DNA from: Lysobacter sp.
GTDB lineage: Bacteria; Pseudomonadota; Gammaproteobacteria; Xanthomonadales; Xanthomonadaceae
Reading direction: 5' to 3'
Assembly: GCA_013141175.1 (NCBI GenBank)
Contig: JABFRN010000001.1
Coordinates: forward strand, 310,001-374,000
Length of the DNA stretch: 64,000 nt
Below the pieces are notes generated by a model. It was not told where the DNA came from, did not search any database, and saw only the letters and a list, made by a program, of their open reading frames with translations. Numbering within the stretch: position 1 is the first letter of the stretch; every line of letters begins with the position of its first letter. The translations under genes were made by a program, and so were the position numbers. Of the stretch, positions 19,217 through 28,479 are shown piece by piece.

Positions 19217-20437
19217 TCATCCTTTCAGCATCGAGCGCGCGAGCGCCGCGATGTGCACTTCGTCCGGGCCATCCGCCAAGCGCAGCGAACGCGCGCCGGC
19301 ATAGGCCTGAGCGAGGAAATAATCCTGCGAAAGTCCACCGCCGCCGTGGATCTGCATGGCGCGGTCGATCACTGCGCAGGCCATGCGCGGCGCGACGATC
19401 TTGATCATGCCGATCAGATCCTTCGCACCCTTGTTGCCATGCGCATCCAGCGCCGCCGCCGCCTGCAGCGTCAACAGGCGCGCCTGTTCGATCTCGCAAC
19501 GCGACAGCGCGATCGCTTCCTGCGCCATGCCGTGCCCGCCCAATGGTCGGCCGAAGGCTTCGCGAGTGCGCGCACGCTGGACCATCAGCTCCAGCGCACG
19601 CTGCGCCAGGCCGATCGAACGCATGCAGTGATGGATGCGCCCCGGGCCCAGCCGTGCCTGCGCGATCTCGAAACCGCTGCCGGATTCGCGCAGCAGATTC
19701 GCGACCGGCACGCGGACATTCGTGAACTCGATTTCGACGTGGCCGTGCGGCGCATCGTCGTAGCCGAACACCAGCAGCGGCCGAAGCACGCGCACGCCCG
19801 GCGTGTCCATGGGCACCAGCACCATCGACTGGCGGCGATGGGCCGGCGCATCCGGATCGGTCACGCCCATCACGATCAGGAGTTCGCAACGCGGATCGCC
19901 TGCGCCGGTGGTCCACCATTTGCGACCGTTGATGACGAACGCGTCGCCATCGCGCACGATCGGCAGCGCGATATTGGTGGCGTCGGAACTGGCGACATCG
20001 GGCTCGGTCATCGCGAACGCCGAGCGGATTTCGCCGGCCAACAGGCGCGGCAACCACGGCGCCTGCTGTTCCGGCGTGGCGAAGTGCAACAGCACTTCCA
20101 TGTTGCCGGTATCGGGCGCGCTGCAGTTGAACACTTCCGGTGCGAACAGACTGCGGCCGGTGAGTTCGGCGATGGGCGCGTAATCGAGATTGCTCAATCC
20201 CGCGCCGCGCGTGGCATCCGGCAGGAACAGATTCCACAGTCCCTGCGCTTTGGCCTCGGCCTTCAGCGATTCGAGCAGCGGCGGAATCGTCCAGCGCGTC
20301 TGCGGATCGGCTGCGTGCGCCTGGAATTCGGCTTCGACGGGGATGATCCTGTCGGCGACGAAGCGCGCGACGGCAGCCTGCAGTCCGCGCGACCGTTCGG
20401 AAAAGGGAAACAGGCTTGCGGAGCGATCGGTGCTCAT
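19217..20437 (-). CDS. Acyl-CoA dehydrogenase family protein (ACAD11/LvaC-like)
   Basis: FAD-dependent acyl-CoA dehydrogenase fold, 406 residues. [16 protein letters not shown] is the FAD/substrate segment, and [13 protein letters not shown] plus [16 protein letters not shown] are typical C-terminal signatures. I start at the ATG at 20437 ([10 protein letters not shown]); the frame continues 18 codons upstream but overlaps the phosphatase gene. Together with the adjacent APH-type kinase it matches the two domains of ACAD10/11. An oxidative role in beta-oxidation is the alternative. Confidence 0.9.
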   Translation of the reverse strand: MSTDRSASLFPFSERSRGLQAAVARFVADRIIPVEAEFQAHAADPQTRWTIPPLLESLKAEAKAQGLWNLFLPDATRGAGLSNLDYAPIAELTGRSLFAPEVFNCSAPDTGNMEVLLHFATPEQQAPWLPRLLAGEIRSAFAMTEPDVASSDATNIALPIVRDGDAFVINGRKWWTTGAGDPRCELLIVMGVTDPDAPAHRRQSMVLVPMDTPGVRVLRPLLVFGYDDAPHGHVEIEFTNVRVPVANLLRESGSGFEIAQARLGPGRIHHCMRSIGLAQRALELMVQRARTREAFGRPLGGHGMAQEAIALSRCEIEQARLLTLQAAAALDAHGNKGAKDLIGMIKIVAPRMACAVIDRAMQIHGGGGLSQDYFLAQAYAGARSLRLADGPDEVHIAALARSMLKG

Positions 20438-20468
20438 CGGATTCTCGGAAACGTGCGCAATGGCGAGA

Positions 20469-21152
20469 TCAATAGTACGTCCACAGCGCACGTTCGCCGT
20501 GCAGATGCGGCAGCGCGTTCCACGACCCCATCCGCAGCCGGCCGCCGTGCGGGTGGAACTCCGACAGTGCGGTGTTGCGCAACGACAGATTCAACTCGAC
20601 CGCGCGGGTATCGGGCACCTCCAGCGCGATCTGCGCCAGACGCGAGATCACCCCGCCGGAGCTGAGCACCAGCACCTCGTCGTCGCCCGCCAGCGCTTCC
20701 AGCCGATCGCCCGCCGACTGCACGCGCTGGCCGAATGCGTTCCAGCTTTCCGGAAGACCCGGCAGTTCGTCGCGCGCCCACGCCAGCAGCGCGGCCTGCA
20801 GCATGGCGCCGACATCGCGCGGCTGGCCGCTGTGGCTGGCCACGACGATCGGGTGTTCCGGATCGCGCGACTGATACGCGCCGAACACCGCCTGGTGATC
20901 GAACTCGGCAAAACCCGGATCGGTTATCGGCTCGGGCAGCGGTTGTCCCTGTTCCGAGAAAGCCAATGCCACGCCCTCGGCGGTCTGCCGATGCCGGCGC
21001 ATCCCGCCCACCACCACCGCCCGGAACCGGTGGCCGCCGCGCGCCAGCCAATCGCCCAGCCGACGTGCCTGCAGATGTCCGCGCTCGGACAGATTGTCGT
21101 AGTCGGCGGCGCCGTAGCTCGCCTGTCCGTGGCGGACCAGGAGCAGGCTCAC
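20469..21152 (-). CDS. Histidine phosphatase family protein
   Basis: Phosphoglycerate-mutase-like phosphatase, 227 residues. The phosphohistidine motif is LVRHGQAS with H8; the second conserved histidine lies in VLSSGGVIS, where the usual S-H-G is changed to S-S-G-G, and another histidine occurs in [10 protein letters not shown]. The start is GTG at 21152, just before the motif; the frame stays open upstream but that part is not conserved. It heads the leftward operon, 31 bases before the acyl-CoA dehydrogenase. The substrate is unknown; a role on a phosphorylated intermediate of this operon is speculation. Confidence 0.84.
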   Translation of the reverse strand: MSLLLVRHGQASYGAADYDNLSERGHLQARRLGDWLARGGHRFRAVVVGGMRRHRQTAEGVALAFSEQGQPLPEPITDPGFAEFDHQAVFGAYQSRDPEHPIVVASHSGQPRDVGAMLQAALLAWARDELPGLPESWNAFGQRVQSAGDRLEALAGDDEVLVLSSGGVISRLAQIALEVPDTRAVELNLSLRNTALSEFHPHGGRLRMGSWNALPHLHGERALWTYY

Positions 21153-21330
21153 GGCAGGACGCCTTCGCCGATCCAGCGGTTCTCGAAACAAGGGCCACAG
21201 GGGCGATCCAGATTCACGTGCAGAGGTGTCCAGCAGGCATGGTCGCGGCATCGTACGCGGTGGACCCTGCCGATCAAAGCAGCCATGCACGGGCTGCGCG
21301 GCGCCAGGCAGCATCATTCATGCGAATGAA

Positions 21331-21359
21331 TTGCATTTGAGAATTATTATCATTAACAT
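21331..21359 (+). promoter_or_regulatory. Fur box within the promoter of the siderophore receptor
   Basis: TGAGAATTATTATCA at 21338-21352 matches the 7-1-7 Fur consensus TGATAATnATTATCA with one mismatch. It lies in the spacer of a predicted promoter, -35 TTGCAT (21331-21336), 17 bases, -10 TAACAT (21354-21359). Fur-Fe binding here would block RNA polymerase. The AT-rich block stands out sharply from its surroundings. Confidence 0.85.
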
Positions 21360-21406
21360 GCTCCCACGACGCCTCCCCACGGCGTACTCGAGGGTTTTTC
21401 ATCGCC

Positions 21407-23614
21407 ATGACGCGCAGGCTACCCCACCCAACCCCGTTGACCCTCGCATGTCTGGTGGCCCTCGCAGGCCTCGTTTCCGACCCGGCTTCCGCAGCAGCGG
21501 ACATGCCCGCCGCCGAGAAGGAAGCGGTGGATCTGGACACCATCCGCGTGCGCGGCCAGCGCCTGAACACCTATCAAGTCGAGCGCAGCACCAGCGCCAC
21601 GAAGACCGACACCCTGCTGCGCGATGTGCCGCAGGCGATCACGGTGATCACCGGGAAGCAGATGCGCGACCAGGCCGTGCAGGGCATGGCCGATGCGGTG
21701 CGCTACGTGCCGGGCATCGGTACCACCCAGGGCGAAGGCAATCGCGACGGGCTGGTGTTCCGTGGCAACAGTTCGACGGCGGATTTCTTCGTCGATGGCA
21801 TGCGCGACGATGTGCAGTACTACCGCGACACCTACAACATCGAGCGCATCGAAGCGTTCAAGGGCCCCAACGCGATGATCTTCGGACGCGGCAGCCCCGG
21901 CGGGCTGCTGAATCGCGTGACCAGGACCGCCGATTGGCGCGAGGCGCTGAATCTGGGCGTGCAGTTCGGTTCGTGGCAGAAACGTCGCGCGACCGCCGAC
22001 TACGCGCATCCCTTCAGCGACGCCTTCGCGTTCCGCGTGACCGGCGTTCACGAGGATTCGGAAGGGTTCCGCGACGGCTACGAAGCGATGCGCCGGGGTC
22101 TGAATCCGACCGCCGCGATCCACGCCGGCGAAAACACGCTGATCACGCTGGGCTACGAATACTTCCGCGACGAACGCACCGCCGATCGCGGGATTCCGTC
22201 GTACGCGACCGCATTCGATGGCACGCGCCATCCGGTCACGACCGATCGCGCAACGTTCTTCGGCGACCCCGAAGCGAGCCGTGCGGATGTCGAAGTGAAC
22301 GCCTTCAACGCGCTGGTCGAACACGATTTCGGCGACGGCACCGTGCTGCGCAACCGCACCCGCGTGGCCGATTACGCCAAAACCTACCAGAACGTGTTCC
22401 CCGGCAATGTCAACGCCGCAGGCACCACGGTCGCGCTTTCCGCCTACAACAACGCGACCGACCGCAAGAACCTGTTCAACCAGACCGATCTGATCTTTTC
22501 CGCGACCACCGGCGCGGTGGAACACAAGTTCATGACCGGAATCGAATTCGGCCGCCAGGACACCGACAACCTGCGTCGCAGCGGGCTGTTCGCGCTGGGC
22601 GCGGGCTCGCCCTGCCTGAATCCGACCGGCGCCAGCAGCTGCTTGGTGCCGCTGACCTCGCCCACGGTGTCGCCGATCGTGGTCTACGCCAACAACAGCA
22701 GCGGTGGCAGCGGCGACGCGCGCAACACCGGCGCTGCGGAAGCGGCTGCGATCTACGCACAGGATCAGATCGAGTTCTCGTCGCAATGGTCGGCCATCGT
22801 CGGTCTGCGCTACGACCGCTTCGATGTCGATTTCACCGATCTGCGCACGGGCGTCGCGGCGGATCGGCGGCAGCTGTCGTCTTCGGACACGCTCTGGTCG
22901 CCGCGCGTCGGCGTGGTGTTCAAACCGAGAGAAGACGTGTCGCTGTATGCCAGCTACGGCATGACCTATCTGCCGCGTTCGGGCGAACAGCTCGGCTCGC
23001 TCGCCTTCAACAGCCAGTCGCTCGACGCGGAGGAGTTCGAGAACACCGAAGTCGGCGCCAAGTGGGAAATCCGCCCCGGGCTCACTGCAGAAGCGGCTGC
23101 ATTCCGCCTCGATCGCAGCAACGCCGCGATCACCGACCCGGACGATTCGACCCGCCTGATTCTGCTGGAGGGAAACAGCCAGGGCGTCGACGGCGTCGAA
23201 CTCTCGCTTGCCGGCAAGCTCGCCGACAAGTGGCAGGTCATCGGCAGCTACGCCTGGCTGGACGCGCGCACCGTGCGAACGGTCGGCACCACACCCGCCG
23301 GCCGGGTGCTGGCGCAGACGCCGGAGCACTCGTTCGGGCTGTGGAACCGCTACGATTTCAGCGATCGTTGGGGCGTTGCGCTCGGCGCGACCTATCGCAG
23401 CGAGTCCTACGCCACCATCAGCAACGCGGTGACACTCGAAAGCCATACCCGCTACGATGGCGCGGTGTTCTACAGATTCGACGAGCGTTTCTCGGCGCAG
23501 CTCAATATCGAGAATCTGTTCGACAAAGCGTATTACCCGTCGGCGCATACCGACAACAACATCACGCCCGGCGCACCGCGTTCTGCCTACGTCACCCTGA
23601 ACTTCAGGTTCTGA
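21407..23614 (+). CDS. TonB-dependent siderophore receptor
   Basis: Outer-membrane iron-siderophore transporter of 735 residues. The signal peptide is about 1-30 (ending ASAAA). A plug domain of about 55-170 (DVPQAITVITGKQMRDQ, then RGNSSTADFFVDGMRDD and IEAFKGPNAMIFGRGSPGG) precedes a 22-strand-type barrel that ends in NFRF with the terminal phenylalanine. The class is FhuE/FcuA-like (hydroxamate or catecholate; not resolvable by eye). No N-terminal STN signalling domain, so no sigma/anti-sigma control is expected. The Fur box upstream explains regulation. A PepSY membrane protein follows after 48 bases. Confidence 0.95.
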   Translation: MTRRLPHPTPLTLACLVALAGLVSDPASAAADMPAAEKEAVDLDTIRVRGQRLNTYQVERSTSATKTDTLLRDVPQAITVITGKQMRDQAVQGMADAVRYVPGIGTTQGEGNRDGLVFRGNSSTADFFVDGMRDDVQYYRDTYNIERIEAFKGPNAMIFGRGSPGGLLNRVTRTADWREALNLGVQFGSWQKRRATADYAHPFSDAFAFRVTGVHEDSEGFRDGYEAMRRGLNPTAAIHAGENTLITLGYEYFRDERTADRGIPSYATAFDGTRHPVTTDRATFFGDPEASRADVEVNAFNALVEHDFGDGTVLRNRTRVADYAKTYQNVFPGNVNAAGTTVALSAYNNATDRKNLFNQTDLIFSATTGAVEHKFMTGIEFGRQDTDNLRRSGLFALGAGSPCLNPTGASSCLVPLTSPTVSPIVVYANNSSGGSGDARNTGAAEAAAIYAQDQIEFSSQWSAIVGLRYDRFDVDFTDLRTGVAADRRQLSSSDTLWSPRVGVVFKPREDVSLYASYGMTYLPRSGEQLGSLAFNSQSLDAEEFENTEVGAKWEIRPGLTAEAAAFRLDRSNAAITDPDDSTRLILLEGNSQGVDGVELSLAGKLADKWQVIGSYAWLDARTVRTVGTTPAGRVLAQTPEHSFGLWNRYDFSDRWGVALGATYRSESYATISNAVTLESHTRYDGAVFYRFDERFSAQLNIENLFDKAYYPSAHTDNNITPGAPRSAYVTLNFRF

Positions 23615-23662
23615 CGATCCATATCGCGCAACGCCTCACGTCCACCCGATCGCAGCCTCTCC

Positions 23663-24298
23663 ATGTCCGCATCCATCGTCGCTCCCTCCACGCGTCGCCC
23701 GCGCGCCAACCTGCATCGCTGGGTCAGGCAACTGCATTTGTGGATCGGCGCATGGGGCGCGCTGGCGGCCGTGTTGTACGGCAGCACCGGCCTGATCATG
23801 AGCCACCGCTTCGGCGATGGCGCATGGCCCCAGGGCAACAACGAGGACATCGACAAGCGTGAGCTGCCGGTTCCCGCACCGGCACGCAGGAGCGCGGAAG
23901 CGTTGTCGCTGTGGCTGGCGCAAACCGAAGGGCTGGAGGCGCAGATCATCCGCAAACCGCCGCCCGGCGAACCCGCGAAAGGGCCCGCGCGCTGGACCTT
24001 GAACGGTGGCACCGCCAGCGAAGGCTGGACGCTGGAGTACAAGGTCGGCGGCGGGACTGCCGAATTGAAGCGATCCCGGCACAGCACGCTCGCCGCATTG
24101 AACCGGCTGCACAAGGCCGTCAGCGGCGGCCCGGGCTGGCGCATCCTCGGCGACAGTTTCGCGATCGGCATGATCCTGCTGGGGCTGTCGGGTCTGTGGC
24201 TGTGGGCGCGCGGGCGTACGCCGAAACAGATGCTCGCCAGCGTGGCCGCAGCGTCGGCAACCGCCATGGTCGTGGTGCTGGTCGCGAATCTGTTCTGA
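23663..24298 (+). CDS. PepSY-associated transmembrane protein
   Basis: Inner-membrane protein of 211 residues. There is one transmembrane segment at about 24-45 (LHLWIGAWGALAAVLYGSTG), a periplasmic PepSY-like domain (about 60-165), and two more segments at about 167-185 and 195-211. The HRWVRQLHLWIG start is typical of PepSY_TM proteins that accompany siderophore receptors and are thought to help reduce or release iron. It is shorter than the ~380-residue reductase-like members. It is co-transcribed with the Fur-regulated receptor, so it is probably iron-repressed too. Confidence 0.87.
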   Translation: MSASIVAPSTRRPRANLHRWVRQLHLWIGAWGALAAVLYGSTGLIMSHRFGDGAWPQGNNEDIDKRELPVPAPARRSAEALSLWLAQTEGLEAQIIRKPPPGEPAKGPARWTLNGGTASEGWTLEYKVGGGTAELKRSRHSTLAALNRLHKAVSGGPGWRILGDSFAIGMILLGLSGLWLWARGRTPKQMLASVAAASATAMVVVLVANLF

Positions 24299-24326
24299 TC
24301 GCGATCGCACCCCACAACCGCCGGTT

Positions 24327-25127
24327 TCAACGCAACCCGGGCACCACGGTGCGCATCACCTGCGGCCGGTAATGCTCCTGTTTCATCATATCCACCCCGC
24401 ATTCCAGCCGTTGCAGCCAGTCGAGCAGCGCGCGCTGCGCGTCGCCACGGAACGGCATGCCGTGCTGCGGCACGATCATCGACGGGTTCAATTCCCGCAC
24501 CATGTCCACCCAGAATCGCACCACGCGATTACTCGCCATGTAGCGGCGGTGGAAGCCTTCCATGCACGGGCGATAAGCCTCGAAATCCTCGACGAAGCCA
24601 TAGGTCCCGCCGCTGGTCACCAGTCCCGAGCAGATGTCGCCGGAAAACAGGATCCCGCTGGTTTCGTCGAAGAACGAAAGATTGCCGACCGAATGCATGA
24701 AATGCGCCGGCAGCGCCAGCACATCGGCATCGCCCAGCGGAATGCGTGCGCCTTCGTCCTCGACCAGCAGATAGCGTTCGCTGCCGGCGTTCTCCATGTA
24801 ATGCGGAACGAGATGCGGAACGAAGCGTCCCCACAGCCGCGAGCAGACGACCTTCGCCTGCGTGTACAGCAGCCATTTGTCGACCGAACCGATCACATCC
24901 GGGTCCTGGTGCGAACACAGGATCAGATCGATCTGGTGCGGGCGGACCTTGCGTCCGAGCGCGAGCAGCAGCGGCGTATAGAGCAGGGAACCACCCGGAT
25001 CGATCAATGCGGAATGCGCGTCGTGCTTGATCAGGAACTGGTTGGCCTGGACGCCGTCATCGCCACGGACGAGGTTGTTGTAGGCGATGCAACTGTGTTC
25101 GCCGGATTCATACAGCACGAATCCCAT
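24327..25127 (-). CDS. Oxygen-binding di-iron (ODP) domain, MBL-fold protein
   Basis: Metallo-beta-lactamase-fold protein of 266 residues resembling the oxygen-binding di-iron domain of flavodiiron proteins. Metal-ligand candidates are H73, D75 and D77 in SHQDPDVIG, the histidines in LPAHFMHSVG, the aspartate in LFSGDICSG and the late histidine in VPQHGMPF. In canonical FprA-type domains a histidine follows the second aspartate; here it is valine. There is no flavodoxin domain. The ATG at 25127 is backed by AAGGA just upstream. A role in O2 or NO sensing or reduction is likely but unproven. Confidence 0.85.
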   Translation of the reverse strand: MGFVLYESGEHSCIAYNNLVRGDDGVQANQFLIKHDAHSALIDPGGSLLYTPLLLALGRKVRPHQIDLILCSHQDPDVIGSVDKWLLYTQAKVVCSRLWGRFVPHLVPHYMENAGSERYLLVEDEGARIPLGDADVLALPAHFMHSVGNLSFFDETSGILFSGDICSGLVTSGGTYGFVEDFEAYRPCMEGFHRRYMASNRVVRFWVDMVRELNPSMIVPQHGMPFRGDAQRALLDWLQRLECGVDMMKQEHYRPQVMRTVVPGLR

Positions 25128-25271
25128 GAGGGACGTCCTTGCGCAGAGGGAAGTGGCGCGCAGGTTAGGGACGCGCACCACGGCGCTTTTTGATCATGCT
25201 CAACATTCGCGAATTCTCCGCATGTTTCGCGGTATTCGCGTGTCCGCGTCGCGAATGCGAACCGCTCCCGG

Positions 25272-25874
25272 TCACATTTCAGTGCGCTTTGCACGCCGCA
25301 GGCGGATGACGAGCAGCTCACCGCCACCTTCCAGCGCGAAACGCACGCGCTGCGGAATCGCGCGCAATACAAGGGTGTCGCCCATCGAGGCCGTGACGCG
25401 ATTCACCGCGTCAATCGCCAATGCGCGGCCCGACAGGACATGGACGACCCACTCTTCGCCGGGCTCGACGAACAACACCATCGAACCCACCAGCGGCCGA
25501 TGCCAGAGTTCGGCATCGATACGGTCGCGTCGCCACATCAAGTTGAAATCATGGGTCGTTCCGTCGATCAATTCACCGGATACGACCCGCTCTCCCGCGA
25601 AACGCACCCGCCCATGCGGCGGCTCGACTTCGCGCACTTCGCCGTCGTCGAAACGCAGGCGGACGCCATGGCCATGCAGCAGCACCAGTTCGCGCTCGAT
25701 GCCCGGGAACGATGAAAACGGCCCGTCGCGCTCGATTTCTGCGATCGACAGCCGCCAGTCCCAATCGTCGCCGGCCTCGGGCGAGCGCAGGATCTCGCGG
25801 GTCCAGCCGAAGCCGTTGCGCCAGCGTTCGCGGCGGTATTCGTGGGCGGGAATCAGCTGCAGGCGGTCGTACAT
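25272..25874 (-). CDS. HutD/Ves family cupin protein
   Basis: Two hundred residues of double beta-barrel cupin fold, recognised by the N-terminal RLQLIPAHEYRRERWRNG and a body of short beta strands (FPGIERELVLLHGHG). HutD proteins often accompany histidine-utilisation genes but none are here; E. coli Ves is cold-stress-linked. Function is unresolved. I start at the ATG at 25874; the frame continues upstream into a repeat element. It is transcribed leftward, 144 bases before the ODP gene. Confidence 0.88.
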   Translation of the reverse strand: MYDRLQLIPAHEYRRERWRNGFGWTREILRSPEAGDDWDWRLSIAEIERDGPFSSFPGIERELVLLHGHGVRLRFDDGEVREVEPPHGRVRFAGERVVSGELIDGTTHDFNLMWRRDRIDAELWHRPLVGSMVLFVEPGEEWVVHVLSGRALAIDAVNRVTASMGDTLVLRAIPQRVRFALEGGGELLVIRLRRAKRTEM

Positions 25875-25968
25875 GCGGGGCTCCGGGACGGACGCTGCGA
25901 GTGTAGCGAAGGAGACTCGCCGCTCACCTCTCATCCACCCAGTATCGAGTACGAAGCTGAAGGCGCTT

Positions 25969-26006
25969 CGCGCACCCTCTCCCCGCAGGCGGGAAGAGGG
26001 TGCGCG
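25969..26006. repeat. Dispersed palindromic repeat (CCCTCTCCCCGC type), copy 1
   Basis: A 12-base perfect stem (25969-25980 with 25995-26006) inside a longer conserved stretch of about 25920-26035 with GCGAGGGTAAGGGG on the right side. A related copy sits at 42055-42129. This family of GC-rich hairpin elements is common between xanthomonad genes. Here it lies between the ComEA-like and HutD genes. Confidence 0.8.
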
Positions 26007-26035
26007 AGCACAGCAAGCGAGGGTAAGGGGTTGCA

Positions 26036-26371
26036 TCAGCGCTTCTTGGGCACGGCCGCCGCCGGGGCCTTCGCTGCGGTCGGCGCAGCGGCACCGCCGC
26101 CGATCAGGATCATCTCGCGGTTCTTCTCGACCGTCTTCAGACCGATACCGTCGACCTGGGCCAACTGCTCGGCGCTGCGGAACGGGCCGTGGGTCTTGCG
26201 ATAGGCGACGATGGCCTCGGCTTTGCTCGGGCCGACATTGACCAGCACGCGGTCGATGGTGGCGGCATCCGCAGTATTGATGTTGACCTTTTCCGCCGCG
26301 AAAGCGGTACCCAGCAGACCCAGCGACAGGGTGGCGACGGCGATCAGGGACTTGAGGTTGAACAGGTTCAT
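26036..26371 (-). CDS. ComEA-like helix-hairpin-helix DNA-binding protein
   Basis: Secreted or periplasmic protein of 111 residues: signal peptide of about 1-26 (ends TAFAA), then two helix-hairpin-helix motifs (LVNVGPSKAEAIVAYR, 43-58, and LAQVDGIGLKTVEKNR, 70-85), then an Ala/Pro/Lys tail. ComEA proteins bind incoming DNA during natural transformation. AAGGA before the ATG at 26371 fixes the start. It stands alone; no other competence gene is near. Confidence 0.92.
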   Translation of the reverse strand: MNLFNLKSLIAVATLSLGLLGTAFAAEKVNINTADAATIDRVLVNVGPSKAEAIVAYRKTHGPFRSAEQLAQVDGIGLKTVEKNREMILIGGGAAAPTAAKAPAAAVPKKR

Positions 26372-26626
26372 GATGGTTTCCTTTGTGTGAAAGATGAGTG
26401 GGTTTGACGGTGTCGACCGGTTGGTCTTCGCTGTCGGCGTCTTGGCTTCAACCAAGCTTGCGTCGACAGGGACAGTCTCCGGATCCGGACCCCCCGCCCA
26501 TATCGCCGGACCACCCGCCCGGAGGCGGGCGAACGCCGCATGCGGGTGTAGGAAAACCCCTACAACCGAAGCTCGCCGGTGGCGGGCGTACAATGTCGCC
26601 ACTTCTTCCTACTGGTCTTCCACGCC

Positions 26627-28135
26627 ATGGACATCAGCAAATTCGAGCCGGCATCCATCCTGGATTTCGTCGGCAATAAATGGGACGACGAGATCGTTCC
26701 GCAACTCGTCGAATACATCCGCATTCCCAACAAGTCGCCGATGTTCGACAGCGACTGGGTCACGCACGGTTACATGGATGCTGCCGTGGCGCTCATGGAA
26801 ACCTGGGCGCGGGCGCAGAACGTGCAGGGCATGCAGGTCGAAGTGGTGCGCCTCGAAGGCCGCACGCCGCTGATCTTCGTCGACATCCCGGCCAGCGCCG
26901 ATGCCGGCACCGGCGACGACTGCGTGCTGCTCTACGGCCACCTCGACAAACAGCCGGAAATGACCGGCTGGGACGACGATCTCGGCCCCTGGACACCGGT
27001 GATCAAGGGCGATCGCCTGTACGGCCGCGGCGGCGCCGACGACGGTTACGCGATCTACGGCTCGATCGCGGCGATCCAGTCGCTGCAGGTGCAGGGCGTA
27101 CCGCACGCGCGCTGCGTGCTGATGATCGAAGCCTGCGAGGAATCCGGCAGCTACGACCTGCCCGCCTACGTCGACCATCTCGCCGCGCGCATCGGCAAGC
27201 CGTCGCTGGTGGTCTGCCTCGATTCCGGCTGCGGCAACTACGAACAACTGTGGTGCACCACCTCGCTGCGCGGCCTCGCCGGCGGCAACCTCACCGTCAA
27301 GGTCTTGAACGAAGGCGTGCACTCCGGCGATGCGTCCGGCGTGGTGCCGTCGAGCTTCCGGATCCTGCGCCAGCTGCTGTCGCGGATCGAAGACGAAAAC
27401 ACCGGTCGCATCCTGCTGGACGGTCTGCATGTCGAAGTCCCCGCCGACCGCATGTTGCAGGCCGAAACCTGCGCCGCCGTGCTGGACACGGCGGTCTACG
27501 ACAAATTCCCGTTCCTGCCCGGCATGACGCCGATGCATGCGGACCTCACCCAACTGGTGCTCAACCGCACCTGGCGCCCGGCGCTGTCGATCACCGGCGT
27601 GGACGGCATGCCGCCGCTGTCGTCTGCTGGCAATGTGTTGCGTCCCTACACTTCGGTGAAGCTGAGCCTGCGTCTGCCGCCGACGCTGGACGGCAAGCGT
27701 GCCGGCGAATTGCTGACCGCAGCACTGCTGCGCGACCCGCCCAACGGCGCGGAAGTCACCCTGCATCTGGAAAAGGATTCGACCGGTTGGAACGCGCCGA
27801 CGATGACACCCTGGCTGGAGCAGGCCATCGACGCCTCCAGTCGCGACTTCTTCGGCAAGCCGGCGATGTACATGGGCGAAGGCGGCACCATTCCGTTCAT
27901 GGGCATGCTCGGTGAGAAATTCCCGGGCGCGCAGTTCATGATCACCGGCGTGCTCGGCCCGCACTCCAACGCGCACGGCCCCAACGAATTCCTGCATATC
28001 CCGATGGGCAAACGCGTCACCGCCTGCGTGGCCCGTGTGATCGCCGAACATCGCAATGCCAGCGTGCGCGGCGAAACCACCGGCGTGGCCGCAGTCGCCG
28101 GTGGACACCATCACGGCGATCACGGCTGCTGCTGA
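26627..28135 (+). CDS. M20 family metallopeptidase with His-rich C-terminus
   Basis: Zinc-dependent dipeptidase/carboxypeptidase of 502 residues. Metal and catalytic motifs are YGHLDKQPE (H-x-D), GADDGYA, and EACEESGS (the Glu-Glu pair), followed by the dimerisation domain and a closing HSNAHGPNEF region. The M20 family includes carnosinase-like enzymes; the substrate cannot be told. The last residues read GGHHHGDHGCC, a metal-binding-like tail not needed for the fold. A TACAAT box at 26589-26594 is the likely -10. The ATG at 26627 was chosen over an upstream ATG at 26579, which gives an unrelated extension. Confidence 0.93.
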   Translation: MDISKFEPASILDFVGNKWDDEIVPQLVEYIRIPNKSPMFDSDWVTHGYMDAAVALMETWARAQNVQGMQVEVVRLEGRTPLIFVDIPASADAGTGDDCVLLYGHLDKQPEMTGWDDDLGPWTPVIKGDRLYGRGGADDGYAIYGSIAAIQSLQVQGVPHARCVLMIEACEESGSYDLPAYVDHLAARIGKPSLVVCLDSGCGNYEQLWCTTSLRGLAGGNLTVKVLNEGVHSGDASGVVPSSFRILRQLLSRIEDENTGRILLDGLHVEVPADRMLQAETCAAVLDTAVYDKFPFLPGMTPMHADLTQLVLNRTWRPALSITGVDGMPPLSSAGNVLRPYTSVKLSLRLPPTLDGKRAGELLTAALLRDPPNGAEVTLHLEKDSTGWNAPTMTPWLEQAIDASSRDFFGKPAMYMGEGGTIPFMGMLGEKFPGAQFMITGVLGPHSNAHGPNEFLHIPMGKRVTACVARVIAEHRNASVRGETTGVAAVAGGHHHGDHGCC

Positions 28136-28163
28136 TCGGCGGCGCGGGGCTGTTAGGATGCCG

Positions 28164-28182
28164 GGGCGTCGATTCGACGCCC
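28164..28182 (+). other. Short perfect hairpin in the glsB leader
   Basis: Nine-base perfect inverted repeat (28164-28172 with 28174-28182). It sits 28 bases after the M20 stop and 22 bases before the GlsB ATG. There is no T-run. It may be a weak stop for the peptidase transcript or a structured leader. Confidence 0.45.
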
Positions 28183-28203
28183 TGCAATCGAGGGGACATC
28201 TCC

Positions 28204-28440
28204 ATGTTTGAAGGCATCCTGGGTTACATCATCGGCGGCGCGGTCATCGGCCTGCTGGCGCGCCTGTTCAAGCCCGGCGCGGATGCGATGGGTTGGATCA
28301 TGACGATCCTGCTCGGCATCGGCGGCGCGGCGATCGGCGGTTACCTCTACCCCGGCCACGGCATCATGACCTGGGTGGTGGCGATCCTCGGCGCGATCGT
28401 GCTGCTGTTCGTGTTCGAGATGATCCGCAAGAAAAAATAA
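28204..28440 (+). CDS. GlsB/YeaQ/YmgE family stress-response membrane protein
   Basis: Small inner-membrane protein of 78 residues, nearly all hydrophobic, with three predicted helices (about 5-22, 29-47 and 54-73). The glycine-rich pattern GYIIGGAVIGLLARLFKPG and the basic end KKK are diagnostic of the family formerly called transglycosylase-associated proteins. Members are induced by general stress; their action is unknown. GAGGGGA just upstream gives a strong ribosome binding site. A terminator follows 40 bases after the stop. Confidence 0.93.
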   Translation: MFEGILGYIIGGAVIGLLARLFKPGADAMGWIMTILLGIGGAAIGGYLYPGHGIMTWVVAILGAIVLLFVFEMIRKKK

Positions 28441-28479
28441 GCGTTCAGCTGCCGCAACAACGGCGATTTCGACATGACG

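Noticed and set aside
21419-23548. Leftward open frame of about 709 codons opposite the siderophore receptor
   Set aside because: Antisense to a clear TonB receptor; its composition reflects the high-GC codon pattern of the other strand and no domain is recognisable.
26609-28123. Leftward open frame opposite the M20 peptidase
   Set aside because: Shadow of a well-supported gene; the sequence is Arg/Ala/His-rich without motifs.
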